Below, one piece after another: positions 1 to 5,670 of a stretch of DNA of 9,038 bases. Position 1 is the first letter of the stretch. Each line of letters starts with the position of its first letter. The stretch is from Schleiferiaceae bacterium. GTDB lineage: Bacteria > Bacteroidota > Bacteroidia > Flavobacteriales > Schleiferiaceae. The translations under genes and the position numbers were made by a program. Under the pieces are notes generated by a model, which saw only the letters and a list, made by a program, of their open reading frames with translations, did not search any database and had not been told where the DNA came from. The stretch is from positions 1 to 9,038 of the forward strand of contig JAKMGS010000071.1 in NCBI GenBank assembly GCA_022424815.1, given 5' to 3'.

Positions 1-93
1 GTATCTTATTATGATGAATTGTTAAATATCTTGGATGAACATGATCCGGGTGACAGAACAGCTATGGAAATTATAGACCTTCTATCTTCGTAA
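1..93 (+). CDS. C-terminal end of an upstream gene, possibly lipid-A-disaccharide synthase (LpxB)
   Basis: The window opens in frame inside a gene: 30 codons are readable before TAA at 91-93. The peptide contains YYDELLNIL followed by GDRTAMEIIDLL. This spacing resembles the end of LpxB, where a Y-x-x-L helix is followed by a GASxRAAxxI-type helix. LpxB joins two acylated glucosamine units in lipid A synthesis at the inner membrane. From memory, lpxB often lies near comEC in Bacteroidota, which fits the context. The match covers only about 30 residues and no catalytic part is visible, so the family name is an inference. The stop is followed after 2 bases by the start of the SpoIID gene, so the two are probably co-transcribed. 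Confidence 0.45.
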   Translation, partial: VSYYDELLNILDEHDPGDRTAMEIIDLLSS

Positions 94-95
94 TA

Positions 96-1247
96 ATGAG
101 AATCCTTTTAGTCTTTTTTATTCTTTTTCACTTCAGCCTTTCTGCACAAAAAACTGAAGTTAGAGACTCACTGGATGGTCCTCGTGTCTTTTTATTCGCT
201 GAAGATTTTTATTCGCGTGCCCAGGTCAAAGTGAAAAATGGATCCTACACATTAACAGGTTATGGAAAGGATACCACCTATATCAAACGCTATGGATCGG
301 AGGATATACACCCGCTATACACTTTTCGAGCAGAGTTATTGATCAATAAACTAGAATTTGACTCTATTCAGTTTACCTCCAACGATACAATTGTTCTTAG
401 AGTCATGAGAAATGGAAAATGGACGGAGGAAAGACCATATATAGGAATTCTCACATTACGCAACAATCTAATTTATATCGATGCCATTGGAAGGTGCTCG
501 ATGACCAATTATCTCGCTGGTGTTGTGGAGGCAGAAGGAGGGTTTGAAGGCAGAGGCAGTTATCTCCAAGCTCAGGCGGTTCTAGCCAGAACCTGGTTGA
601 TGAGTAATGAGAAAAAACACATCAAAGATGGATATCATGTCAAAGATGATCAGAGTTCACAGGCATTTAAAGGAGTTGCGCATGGAAAGCATGCCACTGA
701 AATGATGGAATCCGTGTGGAGTGTAAAGGACACGGTGGCCCTCTATAATAATGAGCCAATTATTGGTTTCTATCACAGTAATTCAGGAGGACAAACAGTC
801 TTGCCTCAAGATGTATGGTCTCAACCATTACCTTATTGCAGGTCGGTAATTGATCCTTTTTCTTTAAAAGGCTCTAAGGTGCATTGGACCAAGTCTTATA
901 CATGGAATGAATGGACAAAATATTGGTCTTCAGAGGGTATTGATTTCTCTACCGAGGAATGGACTAAGTTTTTTGAATCACTCTCATCTGATAGGTTGAC
1001 ACATTGGGTAATTGGGTCTAAAAGAATCAAATTAGAAACCGTGCGTAGGGATTTTAAATGGCGCAGTGCGTTCATTCAGTGTCAAGCGACTTCAACAGGT
1101 GTTACCGTGACGGGTAAGGGCTTTGGCCACGGTGTTGGTATGGCTCAGCAAGGGGCAATGCATATGGCTAAATCTGGCTTTACGTGGAAAGAAATATTGG
1201 ATTTCTATTTCAACGATTTGACCTATGATTTAGTTAGAAACAACTAG
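96..1247 (+). CDS. Exported SpoIID/LytB-domain protein, probable peptidoglycan lytic transglycosylase
   Basis: This 383-residue protein has a signal peptide at residues 1-17 (short basic start, FFILFHF core, SLSA then Q), so it should be exported to the periplasm or outer membrane. The SpoIID domain is recognisable by YLAGVVEAEGG (139-149), AQAVLARTW (159-167), FYHSNSGGQT (225-234) and GFGHGVGMAQQGA (342-354). By alignment with the family pattern YLxGVVxSEM, E147 is the likely catalytic glutamate. SpoIID enzymes cleave glycan strands that have lost their stem peptides. The N-terminal part (about 25-125) looks like the beta-rich region that precedes this domain in longer relatives. The ATG at 96 gives a clean signal peptide and lies 2 bases after the upstream stop. 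The organism is not expected to sporulate, so the role is probably cell-wall turnover or division. The substrate is inferred from the family. Confidence 0.88.
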   Translation: MRILLVFFILFHFSLSAQKTEVRDSLDGPRVFLFAEDFYSRAQVKVKNGSYTLTGYGKDTTYIKRYGSEDIHPLYTFRAELLINKLEFDSIQFTSNDTIVLRVMRNGKWTEERPYIGILTLRNNLIYIDAIGRCSMTNYLAGVVEAEGGFEGRGSYLQAQAVLARTWLMSNEKKHIKDGYHVKDDQSSQAFKGVAHGKHATEMMESVWSVKDTVALYNNEPIIGFYHSNSGGQTVLPQDVWSQPLPYCRSVIDPFSLKGSKVHWTKSYTWNEWTKYWSSEGIDFSTEEWTKFFESLSSDRLTHWVIGSKRIKLETVRRDFKWRSAFIQCQATSTGVTVTGKGFGHGVGMAQQGAMHMAKSGFTWKEILDFYFNDLTYDLVRNN

Positions 1248-1295
1248 ATTTCCACAAAACTTTTTTTTCTATTCGGTAGTGACCAGTTTAATTGG

Positions 1296-2342
1296 ATGCC
1301 ACTATATCCATTATTCATTGTACTCATTGCCTTAGCCTTGCGTGATCAATACTCTATTTCTTTGGAATTAGTCTTAGGGTTTTTGTTGTGGTCACCGCGT
1401 TGGCGATATTTTAAACACGATGTATCACTACTCCTTCTCGCTCCACTCGTCTTTAAATTAGGCTCTGAGTTTATGCAATGGCGGACTTGGTACATTTTCG
1501 TGCCTCCACGAATTATTACAAATTTAGGCGAGCAATTGCAGTTTTGGTTGATTGAACAAATTTCACATGTATCTCATGGTTATCTCAATTCATTCCTTAA
1601 CGCTGTATTAGTAGGTGTAAAAGGAGGGTTGGACCAAGAAACTACTGAGGCATTTGGAATACTTGGTATTCGGCATATGCTTGCGGTCAGTGGCTTTCAT
1701 GTGGGAATTTGGACGAGTTTATTTTTGCCAATAACCAAGGTCCATCATCATAGATATTGGCAATGGATTGTGCAGTTGGGGCTGGTTGGGTATTTAATCA
1801 TTTATGTGGCGGCGGTTGGGAGTGGACCTTCTGTTATACGAGCAGTCGGCTCTTTCATTTTAGCAAGAATTGCCCTGGTAAGACATTCTAAAATATCCTC
1901 AATGCACTGGCCTTTGACCATTGCTGTGGGCTGCTTTTTACTCAAACCTGATATGATCCAAGAACTAGGCTTTCAGTTAAGTTATGCAGCGGTCATTGCC
2001 ATACTATTGTTTTTAAGGCAATCCCCTTGGGCAGATTTCTTACAGCATTATCAGGTGGTGAAACATGGAAAGCTACCATTTTGGCTTTTGACTATGCAAA
2101 TTTCTGTGGCAGCTTGGATAGGCACATTACCGTTGGTGGTGTATTACTTCAACTATGCTTCGCCCTATTTTTTGATCGGAAACTTATTCATCGTGCCCAT
2201 TTATATGATGTTTATTTGGACCGGGCTAACCGCAATACTCATTGGGCCTTGGATACCGATCGAATTTCTTGAATATTGGAATTCGATCTTTGAAATTTGG
2301 CATGAATTAGTCGTTGACTTTGCTTCTTTTCTTTCTGCCTAG
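1296..2342 (+). CDS. comEC: Minimal ComEC/Rec2-type competence membrane protein
   Basis: ComEC forms the inner-membrane channel that takes up single-stranded DNA during transformation. The core Competence domain is clear: HMLAVSGFHVGI (127-138), GSGPSVIRA (175-183), LGFQLSYAAVIAILL (224-238) and GTLPLVVYYFNYASPYF (276-292), with hydrophobic segments from about 155 to 315. The protein is only 348 residues, whereas family members usually have about 650-800. The N-terminal region is just two or three hydrophobic stretches, with no room for the usual DUF4131/OB-fold part. The metallo-beta-lactamase-like C-terminal domain is absent, as in a number of Bacteroidota members. The reading frame is intact and the core motifs are kept, so this is a reduced form rather than an obvious pseudogene. 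The frame is open upstream back to the SpoIID stop at 1245, but no better start codon was seen than the ATG at 1296. Its 3' end overlaps the convergent cdaA gene by 36 bases. Confidence 0.85.
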   Translation: MPLYPLFIVLIALALRDQYSISLELVLGFLLWSPRWRYFKHDVSLLLLAPLVFKLGSEFMQWRTWYIFVPPRIITNLGEQLQFWLIEQISHVSHGYLNSFLNAVLVGVKGGLDQETTEAFGILGIRHMLAVSGFHVGIWTSLFLPITKVHHHRYWQWIVQLGLVGYLIIYVAAVGSGPSVIRAVGSFILARIALVRHSKISSMHWPLTIAVGCFLLKPDMIQELGFQLSYAAVIAILLFLRQSPWADFLQHYQVVKHGKLPFWLLTMQISVAAWIGTLPLVVYYFNYASPYFLIGNLFIVPIYMMFIWTGLTAILIGPWIPIEFLEYWNSIFEIWHELVVDFASFLSA

Positions 2343-3101
2343 AATCAATAACCTTTCCTCAAGCATCATGTTTGATACTTGTTCGAAGGATCCGTCGTAA
2401 AATAAGTGAATACTACCAGTTTCTTCACTGATGGAAATTGCGAGAGCATCTGTCCGTTCTGAAATACCTGCGGCTGCTCGGTGGCGCAATCCAAATTGTG
2501 AAGGAAGCTCACTGCTTTCACTTAGCGGGAGAATTGAGCCCGCGGATACAACAACATTACCTGTGATGATCGTAGCGCCATCGTGCAATGGGGCATTTTT
2601 AAAGAAAATACTTTCTAAAAGAATTCTACTTAAAGATGCATTGAGTTCATGACCGGTTCCTGCAAATGCACCCAGCGGATCTTTTCGCTCTAGTACAATA
2701 AGTGCCCCAATTTTATTCTTTGCTAATTGCTCTGCAGAAGCAGATATTATTTCAATGCTTTGCAAATCAGTTTGATCTGCTTTCCCCATTTTTAGTAGGT
2801 TACGCCAGCCCTGACGGCGCGTGAAGGTGGCAGATCCTACGACCAAGAGGAACTTTCGGATTTCCTGTTGGAAGACGATGACCAAAATGATGAATCCGAC
2901 CCCCATAAAGGAGCCGAGAATTTCGCTCAGAAGGTTCATCTCCAAGACTTGGACCAAACTGTACAACAGGTAAATGGCGACCATACCGATGAGGATGCGA
3001 ATGGCGGCCGTGCCTTTTAACAGGCGGTAGACTTGGTACAGCAAAAATGCTGCGATGATAATGTCGAGGGCATCGAGGACCCCAAAATTTAACGCTCCCA
3101 T
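2307..3101 (-). CDS. cdaA: Diadenylate cyclase CdaA (c-di-AMP synthase)
   Basis: CdaA condenses two ATP into cyclic di-AMP, a second messenger tied to potassium, osmotic and cell-wall control. The 264-residue protein has three membrane helices near 12-28, 33-50 and 62-78, then the cytoplasmic DAC domain. The catalytic motifs are present: DGA at 174-176 within NAPLHDGATII, and RHR at 206-208 within GLRHRAAAGISE. FQQEIRKFL (77-85), just after the third helix, is also typical. Length and layout match full-length CdaA. The gene starts 13 bases before the end of folP (ATG at 3101-3099), which suggests translational coupling in a folP-cdaA operon. No CdaR/YbbR regulator gene, the usual partner in Firmicutes, is next to it. 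Base composition drops toward its 3' half. Its stop lies inside the end of the convergent comEC gene. Confidence 0.95.
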   Translation of the reverse strand: MGALNFGVLDALDIIIAAFLLYQVYRLLKGTAAIRILIGMVAIYLLYSLVQVLEMNLLSEILGSFMGVGFIILVIVFQQEIRKFLLVVGSATFTRRQGWRNLLKMGKADQTDLQSIEIISASAEQLAKNKIGALIVLERKDPLGAFAGTGHELNASLSRILLESIFFKNAPLHDGATIITGNVVVSAGSILPLSESSELPSQFGLRHRAAAGISERTDALAISISEETGSIHLFYDGSFEQVSNMMLEERLLILGRKKRSKVND

Positions 3102-3967
3102 GATGGCAATAAATGTGGTACTCCTTCCGGGTAAAGGTGGGTAAACAAGGTAATGGTTTCTACGGCTTCTTTCACATCGTGTACGCGGAGGATCTGAGAT
3201 CCGCCCACCAAGGCAGCCATGTGCAGGGCAGTGGTGCCGTTGAGACTTTGCATCGCATCACTCTCTAGGGCCTTGTAAATCATGCTTTTGCGGGAAATAC
3301 CGGTGAGAATGGGTCGGCCCAACAATTGAAAGGCCTGTAATTCGCGCAGCAACCGGTAGTTGTGCTCCAAGGTCTTTCCAAATCCAAAACCGACGTCCAC
3401 AATGGTGTCGTGAATACCCATCGCGTGCAACTTTGGCAGCTCCTGTGAGAAGAACTTCACGATATCCTGGGTCACGTGATTATAGGTCGGATTCTGCTGC
3501 ATATCCTGTGGTGTGCCCTGCATGTGCATCATGATGTAGGGACAGCGGTGTGCGGCTATAACCTCATGCATTTTAGGGTCCAATGTTCCCGCGCTGATAT
3601 CATTAATCATATGCGCCCCAGCGTCCAAAGCTTTCTGTGCCACTCCACTGCGGAAGGTGTCGATCGAAATGAAGGTCCCGGGAAACTCCGCCATCACGGC
3701 TTGCACCGACGGAAGAACGGCTTCCAAACGCGCCCACTCCTCATCTTCTGTGACGTGGTCGGCGCCCGGACGAGAACTATAGGCGCCAAGATCCAAAATG
3801 CGGGCACCCTCATCCAACATCTTACGTGCTTGGGTCGCGGCGGCTTCAGCAGTGCCAGTGCGGCTTTCCGCGTAAAATGAATCCGGGGTACAGTTGATGA
3901 TACCCATCACCCAGGGTGTGGATATCGTGTGAATTGTCCCTTGCACATTGAGCATGAACTCCGTCAT
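3089..3967 (-). CDS. folP: Dihydropteroate synthase FolP
   Basis: FolP joins 6-hydroxymethyl-7,8-dihydropterin pyrophosphate with p-aminobenzoate to make dihydropteroate in folate synthesis, and is the target of sulfonamides. The 292-residue protein shows the TIM-barrel signatures in order: VMGIINCTPDSFY (20-32), ILDLGAYSSRPGA (57-69), SIDTF (101-105), INDISAG (121-127), YIMMHMQGTPQDMQ (144-157), DVGFGFGKT (191-199), TGISRKSMI (222-230) and ILRVHDV (259-265). F31 and P67 align with positions often changed in sulfonamide-resistant enzymes and carry the usual residues, so nothing points to target-site resistance. The ATG at 3967-3965 lies about 26 bases downstream of a good promoter on the - strand; M5 is a less likely alternative start. 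It is the first gene of a two-gene unit with cdaA. Confidence 0.96.
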   Translation of the reverse strand: MTEFMLNVQGTIHTISTPWVMGIINCTPDSFYAESRTGTAEAAATQARKMLDEGARILDLGAYSSRPGADHVTEDEEWARLEAVLPSVQAVMAEFPGTFISIDTFRSGVAQKALDAGAHMINDISAGTLDPKMHEVIAAHRCPYIMMHMQGTPQDMQQNPTYNHVTQDIVKFFSQELPKLHAMGIHDTIVDVGFGFGKTLEHNYRLLRELQAFQLLGRPILTGISRKSMIYKALESDAMQSLNGTTALHMAALVGGSQILRVHDVKEAVETITLFTHLYPEGVPHLLPSWER

Positions 3968-3975
3968 TGTTCTCG

Positions 3976-3983
3976 TATCTTCG
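3976..3983 (+). promoter_or_regulatory. Possible -7 element for the rightward operon
   Basis: TATCTTCG, one base off TAnnTTTG, ends 21 bases before the ATG at 4005. No TTG sits at the expected distance upstream (the nearest, at 3948-3950, leaves 25 bases), so the call is weak. It is the only candidate seen for driving the long rightward operon from the 37-base divergent gap. Confidence 0.28.
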
Positions 3984-3992
3984 TTGGTAACG

Positions 3993-4022
3993 CAAAGTTA
4001 AGTAATGAATACAGCTGACCAA
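3993..4022 (-). promoter_or_regulatory. Bacteroidota-type promoter for folP-cdaA
   Basis: Read on the - strand, the gap before folP holds TAACTTTG (4000 down to 3993), an exact match to the Bacteroidota -7 element TAnnTTTG. Nineteen bases upstream is TTG (4022 down to 4020), which fits the -33 element. Transcription would start near 3988, giving a leader of about 20 bases before the folP ATG. The -33 element lies inside the first codons of the divergent gene that starts at 4005. The match is seen directly; activity is inferred. Confidence 0.6.
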
Positions 4023-4547
4023 TTCGATGCCGTACTAGATAAATGCCACGGCTTATTTGAGAAAAAAGGAAAGGATTACGGAACCGCATGGCGCATCCTG
4101 CGTCTGCCTTCGTTGACGGATCAAATTTTTATCAAAGCCCAGCGCCTGCGCAGCATAGAAGAGAAGGGAACCCAGAAGGTGGACGACCCGCTAGAGGGTG
4201 AATTCATCGGGGTTTTGAATTATAGTATCATGGCGTTGATTCAACTCGAACGCGGGGTGGCCGAGCAGCCGGACATGAGCTGGGAAGAGGCCAGTGCGGC
4301 GTATTTGGCCAAGGCGAATGAGGCGAAGGAGTTGATGTTGCGCAAGAACCATGATTACGGTGAGGCTTGGCGCGACATGCGTGTTTCGAGCTTCACGGAC
4401 CTGATCATCCAAAAGCTGTTGCGTGTAAAACAAATTGAAGATAATCAAGGCAAGACCTTGGTCAGTGAAGGCCTGGAGGCGAACTACCTCGATATGGTGA
4501 ACTACAGCGTATTTGCGCTGATCATGTTTATGGAACGCCGCAAATAA
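4005..4547 (+). CDS. DUF1599 protein with two tandem copies of the domain
   Basis: This is a 180-residue soluble, mainly helical protein without signal peptide or membrane helix. It contains the same unit twice. Copy 1 (about 14-80) has KDYGTAWR (23-30), TD (38-39), KAQR (44-47), IEE (51-53) and NYSIMALIQLE (72-82). Copy 2 (about 107-175) has HDYGEAWR (116-123), TD (131-132), KLLR (137-140), IED (144-146) and NYSVFALIMF (166-175). This is the pattern of Bacteroidota DUF1599 proteins, a family that I recall has also been named a nucleotide-modification-associated domain (Nmad1) from phage contexts. Its biochemical role is not established and no activity is claimed here. The conserved charged residues in both copies suggest a ligand or metal site. 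It is the first gene of the rightward operon, 7 bases before the DoxX gene. Confidence 0.9.
   Translation: MNTADQFDAVLDKCHGLFEKKGKDYGTAWRILRLPSLTDQIFIKAQRLRSIEEKGTQKVDDPLEGEFIGVLNYSIMALIQLERGVAEQPDMSWEEASAAYLAKANEAKELMLRKNHDYGEAWRDMRVSSFTDLIIQKLLRVKQIEDNQGKTLVSEGLEANYLDMVNYSVFALIMFMERRK
4044..4526 (+). repeat. Internal duplication within the DUF1599 gene
   Basis: At the protein level, residues 14-80 (4044-4244) and 107-174 (4323-4526) align with an offset of 93-94 residues. They share DYGxAWR, TD, K-x-x-R, IE and NYSxxALI. The DNA of the two halves is well diverged, so the duplication is old. It is a feature of the family rather than a recent event in this genome. Confidence 0.8.
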
Positions 4548-4554
4548 CAGGATT

Positions 4555-5670
4555 ATGATCAAACGCATTCTCATTCCCGTCATTCAGTTTCTCGTAGGGG
4601 GGCTGTTCATTTTCTCAGGTTTGGTGAAGATGAACGATCCGGTGGGATTCTCCTTCAAGCTTGAAGAATATTTCAGTGAACCAGTCTTGAACATCCCGTT
4701 TTTGGAGCCTTTAGCGCTGCCGTTGGCCATTGTATTGGTCATCGTGGAGGTGTTGCTGGGGGCTGATTTATTGATGGGCATCAAGCGCCGTTGGACCATG
4801 GTGCTGCTCACTGGGATGATCGGCTTCTTCACGTTCTTGACTTTCTGGAGTGCTTATTTTAACCAAGTGACGGACTGTGGTTGTTTTGGAGATGCCATTC
4901 CACTCACCCCATGGGAGAGCTTCTATAAGGATGTGGTTTTGAGTGTGCTCATTGCGCTATTGTGGTGGGGCGAGAAGAGTCAGATTAATTTCTTGCCGAA
5001 AGTAGCGGCGCGTTTCTTGGCGCCGGTCATATTGTTGGTATGTATTGGATTCACCTACCACGTGATGAACCACCTGCCGGTGAAGGATTTCCGTCCGTAT
5101 GCGGTGGGTGAGAGCATCATTGAAGGGATGAAACCTGCAGAGGAATTGGGTCTAGAACCCCCTCAATATGAAGTCATTTACACCATGGAACAGGAGGACG
5201 GCACGCGCACGGAGATTACCTCGGAGCAATATATCGATGAGAAATGGTGGGAGAAAAAAGAGTGGGTAATGCTTTCAGAATTGAGCAAGACAATCAAGAT
5301 TAGCGAGGGTTACGAGCCGCCCGTGCATGATTTTAGTTTGATGTCGGACTACGGCGATATGACTGATAGTATTCTGGCGCTAGACGAAGTTTGGTTGCTC
5401 GTGGCCTACAATGTGGAGAAGACCCACGCTCAAGGATGGGAGAAGGTGGTACCGAAATTGGCCCAATTATCTCAAAACAACATCCCTCACGTGGTGCTCA
5501 GCGCTTCCATGCCGGAGGAATTACAGGCTTTAGGCATGCCGATCGAGACACCTTTTGCCTTTACCGACGAAACGACCTTGAAGACCATGGTGCGTTCTAA
5601 CCCAGGATGGGTGGTGCTCCAGCGTGGTAGGGTCACTGCGAAATACCATTATAACGATACCCCGAATTGA
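4555..5670 (+). CDS. BT_3928-type DoxX/MauE-like membrane protein with thioredoxin-like C-terminal domain
   Basis: The 371-residue protein has an N-terminal DoxX/MauE-like membrane part with helices near 5-23, 53-75, 80-102, 124-140 and 152-170. Early motifs are FIFSGLVKMNDPVGF (18-32) and a CGCFG cluster (108-112) in a loop followed by PWESFYKD. The C-terminal part (about 255-371) has a thioredoxin-like layout: HDFSL, then a strand VWLLVAYN, a helix, HVVLSAS, and NPGWVVLQRGRV near the end. It has no cysteine after residue 163, so no CxxC redox site. The length and two-part layout match the BT_3928 family of Bacteroidota, whose function is unknown. DoxX and MauE relatives are linked to thiol and electron-transfer roles, which makes a redox role possible but unproven. 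The gene follows DUF1599 by 7 bases and overlaps the next gene by 4. Confidence 0.85.
   Translation: MIKRILIPVIQFLVGGLFIFSGLVKMNDPVGFSFKLEEYFSEPVLNIPFLEPLALPLAIVLVIVEVLLGADLLMGIKRRWTMVLLTGMIGFFTFLTFWSAYFNQVTDCGCFGDAIPLTPWESFYKDVVLSVLIALLWWGEKSQINFLPKVAARFLAPVILLVCIGFTYHVMNHLPVKDFRPYAVGESIIEGMKPAEELGLEPPQYEVIYTMEQEDGTRTEITSEQYIDEKWWEKKEWVMLSELSKTIKISEGYEPPVHDFSLMSDYGDMTDSILALDEVWLLVAYNVEKTHAQGWEKVVPKLAQLSQNNIPHVVLSASMPEELQALGMPIETPFAFTDETTLKTMVRSNPGWVVLQRGRVTAKYHYNDTPN

Noticed and set aside
1231..1268. Possible terminator: short TAGTT/AACTA stem followed by a run of eight T
   Set aside because: The stem is only 5 A/T-rich pairs and the T run begins about 14 bases later, so it does not fit an intrinsic terminator. 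SpoIID and comEC may be co-transcribed.
1248..1295. Longer comEC start upstream in the same open frame
   Set aside because: The frame is open back to the SpoIID stop, but no ATG, GTG or TTG in frame was found, and the region is low-complexity T-rich.
1296..2342. comEC as a frameshifted pseudogene
   Set aside because: The frame is uninterrupted and all core motifs are in one reading frame; the flanking genes leave no room for remnants of the missing domains.
3476..3880. Long open frame opposite folP (134 codons)
   Set aside because: It lies wholly inside folP, whose protein signatures are unmistakable; the antisense product has no recognisable features.
3089..3967. Acquired sulfonamide-resistance (sul-type) dihydropteroate synthase
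   Set aside because: The SSRPGA loop has no Phe-Gly insertion, the usual target residues are kept, and the gene sits in a housekeeping context with cdaA.
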